Positions 34,055-42,386 of a stretch of 64,000 nt of DNA are shown piece after piece. The first letter of the stretch is position 1, and each line of letters begins with the position of its first letter. The DNA comes from Metabacillus crassostreae (GTDB taxonomy: Bacteria > Bacillota > Bacilli > Bacillales > Bacillaceae). The position numbers and the translations under genes were made by a program. The stretch lies in contig NZ_JAFBDU010000004.1 of assembly GCF_016908395.1 (NCBI RefSeq), positions 186,001 through 250,000 on the forward strand, written 5' to 3'. The notes under the pieces are model-generated. The model saw only the letters and a program-made list of their open reading frames with translations. It did no database searches and was not told where the DNA came from.

Positions 34055-35845
34055 TCCTTTTAAATATGAAAGAATAGGAAATAAAGAAAGATATTCTCCT
34101 TCCAAAAAGAAGCAAAAGATAAGTCTTAAGGAAGCCTTCATCACATTAGGTAAATTGTGGAACTATTTATCGAATAAGCTGCTTTTATTCACATTGGTTT
34201 TAATTATGGTTGTAGTAAGCTCTGTTTTAGGCTTATTAGGTCCATATTTAATTGGAACAACAATAGATAACTATTTTGTCACAAAAGATGAACAAGGCTT
34301 GCTTTTTGTATTAGGAGGATTAGTACTTGTTTTTGTTTTTTATTCGATTTCTCTTTTTTTACAAAACTATTGGATGATTGGAATTCTCAATATACTGTTA
34401 ACAAAATGCGTGAGGATTTATTTCAGCATTTACATCAGCTGCCTATTGCCTTTTTTGATAAAAGGCAGCATGGAGAATTAATGAGCCGTGTAACGAACGA
34501 TATTGAAAATGTTAGTTCTACATTAAATAGCTCAGTAATTCAGGTTGTTTCAAGTGTACTGACATTAGTTGGGACCGTTACTGTGATGCTTCTGCTAAGT
34601 CCGCTTTTAACTGCGATCACATTAATCATTGTGCCATTAATGGTGTTGGGATTGAAATGGATCACAAGCAGAACGGGTATATTATTTAAACAACAGCAAC
34701 AGCATATTGGAGAATTAAATGGTTATATTGAAGAAATCATTTCTGGGCAAAAATTAATTAAAGCATACTCTCAGGAAGACCGCGTGATTGAGACGTTTAC
34801 TGAGAAAGGTAATAAGCTTAAATTATCAGGATTCTGGGCACAAACAATTACTGGGTTTATTCCTAAAGTAATGAATATGTTAAACAATCTTAGCTTTGCT
34901 GTTATTGCTGGTGTAGGTGGAATTCTTGCTCTAAATGGTTTAGTAACAATAGGGATGATTGTGATTTTTGCTGAATATGCGAGACAATTCACGCGTCCTT
35001 TGAATGATTTGGCCAATCAATTTAATACGTTATTATCAGCAATAGCTGGAGCTGAAAGAGTGTTTGATATTCTTGATGAACAGGAAGAGGAGAAATCACA
35101 TTCCAAAAGTGATCTATCCTCTATAGATGGTAAAGTTGTTTTTTCTGATGTTTCTTTTTCATATGAAGAAGGTGAAGAAAAGCAGACAATTGAACATGTG
35201 AGCTTTACGGCTTTTGCTGGTGAGTCAATTGCTTTAGTGGGTCCTACCGGAGCAGGGAAAACAACATTAATTAATCTTATCTCAAGGTTTTATGAAGCAA
35301 ATGAAGGCTTCATTTCTATTGATGGTATAGACATCAAAGAAGTTAGTCGTGATAGCTTACGAAAGCAAATGGCTTTTGTTTTACAGGATACCTTCTTATT
35401 TCATGGAACGATTATGGAAAATATCAGGTATGGCAGACTAGATGCCTCTGATAAGGAAGTGGAGGAAGCAGCTAAGCTTGCAAATGCTGATTCGTTTATA
35501 CGAAAGCTGCCAAAGCAATATCAAACAGAAATAAATCATGATGGAAATGGAATAAGCCATGGACAAAAGCAGTTACTTGCAATCGCAAGAGCAATGCTCG
35601 CTAATCCGAGAATCCTCATTCTAGATGAAGCAACTAGTAGTATTGATACGATAACAGAGCTAAAAATCCAAGAAGCATTAGCGCGATTAATGGAAGGGCG
35701 AACAACCTTTGTCATCGCACATCGCCTAAACACGATTCGAAACGCAGATCAAATTCTCGTACTAAAAGACGGCAAAATCCTTGAAAAAGGAACACACGAA
35801 GAACTTGTGGATATGAAAGGATACTACGCTGGAATGGTTGGCTAG
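34035..35845 (+). pseudogene. ABC exporter half-transporter, subunit 2, with 1-nt frameshift
   Basis: The frame opening at ATG 34035 (MFRELTNPFKYERIG, ribosome site GGAGGAAG) covers the first helices to QNYWMIGI near 34385, then goes wrong. From there a second frame supplies SQYTVNKMREDLFQHLHQL and the rest. This includes Walker A GPTGAGKTT, signature NGISHGQKQLLAIARAM and Walker B ILILDEATS. Adding one T at GGAATTC (about 34380-34386) would fuse both into about 603 aa, the usual length of this subunit. It carries the catalytic Glu missing from its partner, so the exporter depends on it. Either a real loss or a sequencing error at a T run. The signature is ISHGQ rather than LSGGQ. Confidence 0.85.
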
Positions 35846-35889
35846 GTGCCTGTCACGCCCCGGGTTTTGTAGAAATATGTCAGAGAATA

Positions 35890-35925
35890 GGGTCAGGTCC
35901 TTATAGGGGGTCTGACCCCTTTTTT
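35890..35925 (+). terminator. Terminator of the ABC exporter genes (GGGGTCAGACCCC family)
   Basis: GGGTCAG (35890-35896) and CTGACCC (35912-35918) followed by TTTTTT. The same palindromic word occurs at the ends of two other transcription units, near 44551 and 53995. Confidence 0.75.
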
Positions 35926-35965
35926 AAAAAAAGATAAGAAAGGATAAAATTCTGCACGTAGTTTT

Positions 35966-36117
35966 GGTGTCTAGCTCCAGGCGCCATCGGCTCGAGGGAA
36001 AAAATAACCCCCTTTTTTCCTAGGTCATAAGCCAATCCGTCAAGAAGGTTAAAGAACAACCTTCCAGCCGGATCGTCTTATGCTTGTCGCCGATAGGCGG
36101 GCGCCTTACGCTTTTCT
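35966..36117. repeat. Hairpin-type Bacillaceae intergenic repeat
   Basis: Begins GTGTCTAGCTCCAGGCGCC and ends GGCGGGCGCCTTACGCTTTT. The ends pair (GGCGCC.ATCGGC with GCCGAT..GGCGCC). Inner arms AAGGTT/AACCTT and TAAGCC...TTATG form a second stem. This TGTCTAGCTCCAG...GGGCGCTTGCGCTTTTC-type repeat is widespread between genes in Bacillaceae; function unknown. Confidence 0.65.
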
Positions 36118-36243
36118 TAATTTACAAGAAGTAAACATTAGATTTACAAATTAATACAATTTCTTCATATTAGCTTAAAACTTTGATAGTAAGATGATAG
36201 TAATGAAGGACAAGTGAATAAATAGTAGGTTGTGAAAATGAGA

Positions 36244-36309
36244 AACCATAAAAAGAAATAGGCGTTTTACGAAAACGTAGCTCCTGTGTTTTTTTATGGT
36301 TTTTTGTTT
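36244..36309 (+). terminator. Leader terminator before glpP, candidate GlpP antitermination site
   Basis: AACCATAAAAA (36244-36254) pairs perfectly with TTTTTATGGTT (36291-36301), followed by TTTTGTTTT. An inner hairpin CGTTTT/AAAACG (36263-36277) is present. It lies 60 nt before glpP. GlpP proteins act by preventing termination at leader hairpins of glycerol-phosphate operons, so autoregulation of the whole glpP-ugp unit is inferred. No other terminator stands between this hairpin and ugpB. Confidence 0.55.
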
Positions 36310-36369
36310 TGGTTATTAATGACTAATCACAGCTTAAGGATTTCAAGAATTAATAAGGAAGTGAATAGT

Positions 36370-36987
36370 ATGGATATCCACGAGGCTCAAAATGAATTTA
36401 CAAAACGATTAAGTGAAGATCGTTTAATCGCTTCTATAAAAGATCCAAAAAGCTTAGATCATTTTTTAGAATCTAGCATTCAATCTGCTTTTCTATTAAC
36501 AGGAAATATTAGTGTAATCAAACGTTATGTTGATTTATTAAAACAACATAATCGGTTCGTCTTTTTACATATTGAGAAGATCCCTGGCATTAGTTATGAC
36601 CGTGAAGGACTCAAGTTTATTGCAAAATACGTAAAGCCAACTGGCATTGTTACGACTAAAAGCTCACTGATCCAGCTTGCTAAGAAGGAAGGATTACTAA
36701 CAATTCAACGCTTATTTTTAGTTGATACAGATGCAGTGAAAAATGGGCTGCTGGCTGTAAATGACATTCAGCCACATGCACTTGAAATTATGCCAGCGCT
36801 TATACCTGAAATGATTTCTAAGATTAAAAGGGAAACAAATCTTCCAATTATTACAGGTGGCTTAATAAGAAATCAAGAGCATATAGATTCAGCCCTTCAA
36901 AGTGGTGCTCTTGCTGTTTCAACAGGAAAGCCATGGCTTTGGAAAAGACAAGTTGTAACAGTAGCACAGTCCGAATTAACCTCATAA
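36370..36987 (+). CDS. glpP: Glycerol-3-phosphate-responsive antiterminator GlpP
   Basis: 205 aa. A TIM-barrel-like RNA-binding antiterminator. Family segments: ESSIQSAFLLTGNI, FLHIEKIPGISYDREGLKFI, TTKSSLIQLAKKEGLLTIQR, EIMPALIPEMI and PIITGGLIRNQEHI. The ATG at 36370 follows AAGGAAG; the open frame upstream to 36286 runs through the leader terminator and is not coding. It is normally activated by glycerol-3-phosphate. Here it heads the ugp operon, 30 nt before ugpC. Confidence 0.9.
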   Translation: MDIHEAQNEFTKRLSEDRLIASIKDPKSLDHFLESSIQSAFLLTGNISVIKRYVDLLKQHNRFVFLHIEKIPGISYDREGLKFIAKYVKPTGIVTTKSSLIQLAKKEGLLTIQRLFLVDTDAVKNGLLAVNDIQPHALEIMPALIPEMISKIKRETNLPIITGGLIRNQEHIDSALQSGALAVSTGKPWLWKRQVVTVAQSELTS

Positions 36988-37017
36988 AACGTTTTAACAC
37001 AAATAAAAGGGAGTGCA

Positions 37018-38145
37018 ATGATGAAAAAAGTTGAATTGAAAAATGTCTCAAAATCCTATGATGGACAAACAAATGTCATAAAAGGTATTGATGTTTCAAT
37101 AGAGCCGGGTGAATTTTTTGTGTTAGTAGGTCCTTCTGGTTGTGGAAAAAGTACAATGCTCCGAATGATAGCAGGTCTTGAAGAAATTAGCAGCGGTGAT
37201 CTTTATATAGGAGATTTACTTTCAACGAAAAGATCTCCTAGTCAGCGTGATTTATCGATGGTTTTTCAAAACTATGCATTATATCCGCATCTGAATGTAG
37301 AACAAAATATCACATTTGGGCTTCATACGAAAAAAGTAACAAAAGCTGAACAAAAGAAACGATGTTTAGAGACTGCTAGTATGCTTGGATTATCTGAACT
37401 ATTAAAACGTAAACCAAGACAACTTTCTGGTGGGCAAAGACAAAGGGTAGCACTTGCTAGAGCAATTGTGACACAATCTCCGATCTGCTTGATGGATGAG
37501 CCACTATCAAATTTAGATGCTAAACTACGTGCGAAAATGAGATCTGAGATAAGACAAATTCAACGAAAACTAGGAATCACAATGATCTATGTTACACATG
37601 ATCAAACAGAAGCAATGACGATGGCTGATCGAATGATGATTTTACATAACGGAGATGTACAACAAATTGGTCATCCTCTTGATATCTATAACCATCCAGC
37701 AAATACATTTGTTGCATCCTTTATTGGAGCACCTCCAATGAATCTATTGAATGGACAAATAGCTGATCATGCTCTCATTCTAGGAGATAATCGCTCCATT
37801 TCAATTAGTAAAGAGATGATGGATGAGCTACCTGCGAACTCCACGAATATAACGATAGGTATTCGTCCAGAAAGTGTTCAGTTAGCAAAGGAAGGGGAAA
37901 TGAGCTTTTTTGCAGATGCAATTAATGTGGAGGTTTTAGGAACTGAAACATTGGTAACCTTTGAAGTGGGTTCTAAGCAATGGATTGCGAAATGGAATGG
38001 ACAATGGAATATCGAAATTGGAGAAAGAATGCCACTTTATATAAAAGAGGAGGATTTGCTTCTTTTTGATGCTGATAACGGTGAATGTATTTGGCATAAA
38101 GAAAAAGTTGAGGAGAAGCGGACGCTTAAGGAGGCTATGTTATGA
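37018..38145 (+). CDS. ugpC: sn-glycerol-3-phosphate ABC transporter, ATP-binding protein
   Basis: 375 aa, MalK/UgpC type. Walker A GPSGCGKST (about 39-47), Q-loop FQNYALYPH, signature LSGGQRQRVALARAI (about 136-150), Walker B ICLMDEPLSNLD. A C-terminal TOBE/regulatory region (about 240-375) includes FIGAPPMNLLNG. Two adjacent ATGs (37018, 37021) follow GGGAGTG. It overlaps ugpA by 4 bp. Energises uptake of glycerol-3-phosphate or its diesters. Confidence 0.9.
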   Translation: MMKKVELKNVSKSYDGQTNVIKGIDVSIEPGEFFVLVGPSGCGKSTMLRMIAGLEEISSGDLYIGDLLSTKRSPSQRDLSMVFQNYALYPHLNVEQNITFGLHTKKVTKAEQKKRCLETASMLGLSELLKRKPRQLSGGQRQRVALARAIVTQSPICLMDEPLSNLDAKLRAKMRSEIRQIQRKLGITMIYVTHDQTEAMTMADRMMILHNGDVQQIGHPLDIYNHPANTFVASFIGAPPMNLLNGQIADHALILGDNRSISISKEMMDELPANSTNITIGIRPESVQLAKEGEMSFFADAINVEVLGTETLVTFEVGSKQWIAKWNGQWNIEIGERMPLYIKEEDLLLFDADNGECIWHKEKVEEKRTLKEAML

Positions 38146-39080
38146 GTAGTACTCCATCCTTATCCACTGAGCAGATTAATGTTAACCAAACGGAATTTAA
38201 AGGAAAAAGAGAGCTTCCAAGCTTTGTAGTTGGTTTATTGTATTTACTACCTTCAATCCTTTTATTTAGCGTCTTTCTTTTTTATCCAATGCTACGCACA
38301 TTGTATTTAAGCTTTTTCTTAACAGATGGACAGGGTGTACCAATTACATTTGTTGGATTTGAAAATTTCACCTATCTTTTACAATCAACAAGCTTTCAAA
38401 AAAGTATAAAAGCAACCATTTTATTTGTCATTTATACAGTGCCTGTTGGTGTAATATTGGCCTTATTTTTAGCTGTCATTTCAAATGAAAAGGTAAAAGG
38501 AATTGGTTTTTTTCGAACAATGTTTTCTTCAACAATGGGGATGAGTGTTGCAGCATCATCAGTGATTTGGATGTTCATGTATAATCCAGCAATCGGTATT
38601 TTTAATAAAATCCTAGTTGCAATAGGTGGATCTGAAACTCAATGGCTGTTAGATCCAAAATATGCTCTACTATCAGTTGCTATCTCTACAGTATGGATGA
38701 ACACTGGTTTTGCTTTTCTTATTCTTTTAGGTGGATTGCAAAATATTGATGAGCATTTATATGAAAACGCCGATATAGCAGGAGTAAGTTATTGGTATAA
38801 GTTAAGAAAGATAACGATTCCGATGCTATCACCTACATTGTTTTTCATCATTACGGTTTCATTAATCAATTCATTTCAAACGTTTGGGCAAATTGACATC
38901 TTAACAAAGGGTGGGCCAGTGGAATCTACTAATGTCATTGTTTATTCCATCTATAAAGAAGCGTTCATTAACTACAATGTTGGATCAGCTAGTGCTCAAG
39001 CGACAATATTATTTTTCTGTATTTTAATTGTCACGATTCTTCAATTCAAAATTGGGGAACGGAAGGTGCATTATCAATGA
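38142..39080 (+). CDS. ugpA: Glycerol-3-phosphate ABC transporter permease UgpA
   Basis: 312 aa, six transmembrane segments. The EAA-type loop is ENADIAGVSYWYKLRKITIP (about residues 207-226). It overlaps ugpC by 4 bp upstream and ugpE by 4 bp downstream, a tightly coupled operon. It forms the membrane channel with UgpE. Confidence 0.88.
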   Translation: MSSTPSLSTEQINVNQTEFKGKRELPSFVVGLLYLLPSILLFSVFLFYPMLRTLYLSFFLTDGQGVPITFVGFENFTYLLQSTSFQKSIKATILFVIYTVPVGVILALFLAVISNEKVKGIGFFRTMFSSTMGMSVAASSVIWMFMYNPAIGIFNKILVAIGGSETQWLLDPKYALLSVAISTVWMNTGFAFLILLGGLQNIDEHLYENADIAGVSYWYKLRKITIPMLSPTLFFIITVSLINSFQTFGQIDILTKGGPVESTNVIVYSIYKEAFINYNVGSASAQATILFFCILIVTILQFKIGERKVHYQ

Positions 39081-39889
39081 GTATATCAAAGAAAATCGTC
39101 ATTTATAGTTTATTAATACTATCGTTTTTAATCATGATGTTTCCGATTTTTTATGCATTAATGATTAGCTTTATGCAGGGTGGAGAGGTTTTAAGAGGAA
39201 ATATTATCCCTGAAACACTAACATTAGAAAACTATCAATCTGCTTTTGAAAAGGTTCCACTTTTTCAATATTTATGGAATAGCTTCTATGTTTCAACAGT
39301 TGTCATGCTTGGTCAAATTATTGTCTCAAGTTTAGCTGCTTTTGCTTTTGTGTTTGTTAGCTTTAAAGGAAGAGAATTCATATTCTTTCTTTTTATCTCA
39401 ACCATGATGATTCCGTGGGAAGCAACAATGGTGCCTAACTTCTTAACCATTCAAAAATTAGGATGGCTAAACTCTTATTCAAGCTTAACCATTCCATTTT
39501 TCGCTTTAGCTTTTGGAACCTTTCTATTAAGACAGCAATTTAAAACAATTCCAAAAGAATTATATGAAGCATCACAAGTTGCTGGAATTAGTCGTTTTCG
39601 TTTTTTCTGGAATGTTGTTTTACCAGTTTCAAAAACTAGCTTGATTACGTTAGGGATTTATAGCTTTTTAACGACTTGGAATATGTATCTATGGCCATTG
39701 CTTGTGACAAACAACGAAAGTGTTCGTACTGTTCAAATTGGTTTGAAACAGCTGCAATCTCAAGAAATTTCTACTGAATGGGGGGTGGTAATGGCAGCAG
39801 TAGTTGTAGTGATACTTCCGACGCTCATTCTCTTGTTCTTAGGTCAAAAACGCCTGCAAAAAGGATTAACACAAGGCGCGCTGAAATAA
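39077..39889 (+). CDS. ugpE: Glycerol-3-phosphate ABC transporter permease UgpE
   Basis: 270 aa, six transmembrane segments, with the EAA loop KELYEASQVAGISRFRFFWN (about 156-175). It pairs with UgpA and overlaps it by 4 bp. Carbohydrate/glycerol-phosphate subfamily by sequence style and neighbours. Confidence 0.88.
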   Translation: MSISKKIVIYSLLILSFLIMMFPIFYALMISFMQGGEVLRGNIIPETLTLENYQSAFEKVPLFQYLWNSFYVSTVVMLGQIIVSSLAAFAFVFVSFKGREFIFFLFISTMMIPWEATMVPNFLTIQKLGWLNSYSSLTIPFFALAFGTFLLRQQFKTIPKELYEASQVAGISRFRFFWNVVLPVSKTSLITLGIYSFLTTWNMYLWPLLVTNNESVRTVQIGLKQLQSQEISTEWGVVMAAVVVVILPTLILLFLGQKRLQKGLTQGALK

Positions 39890-39955
39890 CCTTTTCACAA
39901 TACATAAGATGAAGACAGAATAAAGAATGTATGAAAAAACAAGGAGGAATTACAA

Positions 39956-41332
39956 ATGAAGAATAAATTTCTAATTATTTTATCTGCACTTTTATTATTA
40001 GTATTAGGTGCTTGTTCTAGTTCCCAATCAAATTCAAAAGGATCTGAAGAAGGGAAAGGAACAGAAGGTGCAAAAACAGAAGAAGCTGCTGGCAAACAAG
40101 AGGTAGTATTTTGGCATGCAATGAGTGGAGATCTTGAAACAGTTTTAAAGGATATTGTTGCAGATTTTAATGCTTCACAAGAGAATATTGAAGTTACACC
40201 TGTTTTCCAAGGTACTTATGAAGAAGCATTAACAAAATTCAACACAGTTGCTGGAACGAAGGATGCACCAACAATTATGCAAACCTTTGAAGTTGGAACA
40301 AAGTATATGATTGATAGTGGACATGTACAACCTGTTCAAAAATTTATTGATGAAGATAATTATGATACATCACAGTGGGAAGAAAATATCTCAAATTATT
40401 ACACAGTTGATGGTGAACAGTACTCAATGCCTTTCAACTCTTCAACACCAGTATTAATTTATAACAAAGATGCATTTAAAGAAGCAGGTTTAGATCCTGA
40501 AAAAGCACCAATGACTTATAGTGAATTAAAAGAAGCTTCTAAAAAGTTAACAAAAGCAGAAGGTGGAGAAACAAGTCAATACGGATTTTCAATTTTGAAC
40601 TATGGTTGGTTTTTTGAAGAAATGTTAGCTGAGCAAGGTGGACATTATGTTGATAATGATAATGGAAGAAGTGGAAACGCAACAAAAGCTACATTTAATG
40701 ATGAACTAGGCTTAAACGTATTTAACTTAATTAGCGATATGTATAATGAAGGAACGTTTTATAATGTAGGTCAAAACTGGGATGATATGCGTGCAGCATT
40801 CCAATCTGGAAAAATGGCGATGTATTTAGATTCTTCAGCAGGAGTTAAAACAATTGTAGATAATGCAGATTTTGAAGTGGGAGTTTCATATTTACCAGTT
40901 CCAGATGAAGCAGATCGTGAAGGTGTTATTATCGGTGGAGCATCAGTGTGGATGTCTAGCGGAATTGAAGAAGAAAAGCAAAAAGCTGCATGGGAATTCA
41001 TGAAGTATTTAACAACTCCTGAAGTTCAAGCAGATTGGCATGTGAAAACAGGTTATTTTGCTATTAATCCTGCTGCATATGAGCAAGATATCGTAAAAGA
41101 AGAGTGGGAAAAATATCCTCAATTAAAGGTAACAGTTGATCAGCTACGTGAAACAAAGCCTGGTACTGCTACTCAAGGTGCTTTGATTTCTGTTTTCCCA
41201 GAATCACGTCAAAAAGTCGTGACAGCAATGGAGAATTTATATCAAGGTATGGATCCACAGGAAGCACTTGATCAAGCAGCTGAGGAAACAAATCGTGCAC
41301 TAGAGGTTGCTAATAAAAAGCAAGGAAAGTAA
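39956..41332 (+). CDS. ugpB: Glycerol-3-phosphate-binding lipoprotein UgpB
   Basis: 458 aa. Signal peptide with lipobox LGAC (acylated C20), an acidic/Ser-rich linker (about 21-45), then a type 1 extracellular solute-binding domain starting EVVFWHAMSGDLETVL. WHAMSG and GTYEEALTKFNT are typical of UgpB proteins. It captures glycerol-3-phosphate or glycerophosphodiesters at the membrane surface for UgpAEC. A 66-nt gap to ugpE carries its AAGGAGG site. Confidence 0.9.
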   Translation: MKNKFLIILSALLLLVLGACSSSQSNSKGSEEGKGTEGAKTEEAAGKQEVVFWHAMSGDLETVLKDIVADFNASQENIEVTPVFQGTYEEALTKFNTVAGTKDAPTIMQTFEVGTKYMIDSGHVQPVQKFIDEDNYDTSQWEENISNYYTVDGEQYSMPFNSSTPVLIYNKDAFKEAGLDPEKAPMTYSELKEASKKLTKAEGGETSQYGFSILNYGWFFEEMLAEQGGHYVDNDNGRSGNATKATFNDELGLNVFNLISDMYNEGTFYNVGQNWDDMRAAFQSGKMAMYLDSSAGVKTIVDNADFEVGVSYLPVPDEADREGVIIGGASVWMSSGIEEEKQKAAWEFMKYLTTPEVQADWHVKTGYFAINPAAYEQDIVKEEWEKYPQLKVTVDQLRETKPGTATQGALISVFPESRQKVVTAMENLYQGMDPQEALDQAAEETNRALEVANKKQGK

Positions 41333-41415
41333 GTAATTGAGCAAATCCATTGTTATATGACTATCTAGAAGGTGATTAATAAGATAGTACAGGATATAAT
41401 GTTCATTTTCATAGT

Positions 41416-41450
41416 GACCCTTGAAGGAGTTACCTTCTTGGGTCTTTTTC
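41416..41450 (+). terminator. Terminator between ugpB and ugpQ
   Basis: GACCC (41416-41420) and GGGTC (41440-41444) with inner AAGG/CCTT, followed by TTTTTC. Suggests ugpQ is partly or wholly transcribed separately from ugpCAEB. Confidence 0.65.
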
Positions 41451-41501
41451 ATTCAGAATTTTGTACATAGATTGATAGATAATTAGAAAAGAGGGATAGA
41501 T

Positions 41502-42242
41502 ATGGGAGAAACTAAACAATTCTTCGCACATCGAGGGGTTAGTGGTGAGTATCCAGAAAATACAATGGCTGCTTTTCGAGCTGCTGCAAAAGTGAAGGCA
41601 CATGGAATCGAATTAGATGTGCAGTTGACTAAGGATGGTGAGGTGGTTGTTATACATGATGAAACAATCGATCGCACGACAAACGGAATTGGATATGTAA
41701 AAGATTTTGTTTGGAATCAATTAAAAAGATTTGACGCAGGAAGCTGGTTTCATCCTAAGTTTTCCAGAGAATCGGTGCCATTATTAGAAGAGGTATTACA
41801 ATGGGTAACAACATTAAATTATCCTTTATTAGTTAATGTTGAGTTAAAAAATGATATTATTGATTATCCGGAGCTTGAGGAAAAGGTACTACAATTAATT
41901 GATTTGTATCATTTACAAAGTCAGTGTATATTGTCTTCTTTTAACAAAGCAAGTCTAAAGAAAATAAATGAGCTCAATCACTCTATTGAAACAGCTTATC
42001 TAATCGAGGGAATTCCAGTAGATATTTTAAAAGTGGTAGAAAATATCCCTGTAAAGGCTATCCACTGTGAAGCAAGCTTTGCACAATCTATTATTGGGAA
42101 AAAGGTGCAGGAACGTGGATATCCAATACGTGTATTTACCATTAACACGATGAATGAATATAACAACTTAATAAAATCTAATGTTTCTGCTATAATAACA
42201 GACTATCCTGAAATTTTTTTAGAAAATAAGGTCATTGAATAG
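41502..42242 (+). CDS. ugpQ: Glycerophosphodiester phosphodiesterase
   Basis: 246 aa, TIM-barrel GDPD. Catalytic/metal segments: FFAHRGVSGEYPENT (about 7-21), GIELDVQLTKDGEVVVIHDE (about 37-56) and VELKND (about 114). No signal peptide, so it hydrolyses imported glycerophosphodiesters to glycerol-3-phosphate plus alcohol in the cytoplasm. That fits the preceding UgpBAEC importer. Confidence 0.9.
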   Translation: MGETKQFFAHRGVSGEYPENTMAAFRAAAKVKAHGIELDVQLTKDGEVVVIHDETIDRTTNGIGYVKDFVWNQLKRFDAGSWFHPKFSRESVPLLEEVLQWVTTLNYPLLVNVELKNDIIDYPELEEKVLQLIDLYHLQSQCILSSFNKASLKKINELNHSIETAYLIEGIPVDILKVVENIPVKAIHCEASFAQSIIGKKVQERGYPIRVFTINTMNEYNNLIKSNVSAIITDYPEIFLENKVIE

Positions 42243-42283
42243 TTAGATAATAATCAAACTAAATATTTTACTAGAATAAAAAT

Positions 42284-42318
42284 AAAATGTGAGATCATCT
42301 CACATTTTTGTTGTTTTA
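42284..42318 (+). terminator. Terminator of ugpQ
   Basis: A near-continuous palindrome, AAAATGTGAGAT/ATCTCACATTTT (42284-42308), followed by TGTTGTTTT. Confidence 0.75.
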
Positions 42319-42386
42319 TCGAAATAGATTGATTATAATTCTTCTAGAAAGAAAATTCAGTCTTTTCAATAAAGGGGGTTACGTTT

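Noticed and set aside
36286-36369. 28-residue N-terminal extension of GlpP
   Set aside because: It is encoded within the leader terminator stem and T-run and is absent from the family.
42309-42386. Glycine or other riboswitch before the AGCS symporter
   Set aside because: The leader is under 80 nt after a terminator, with no conserved riboswitch core.
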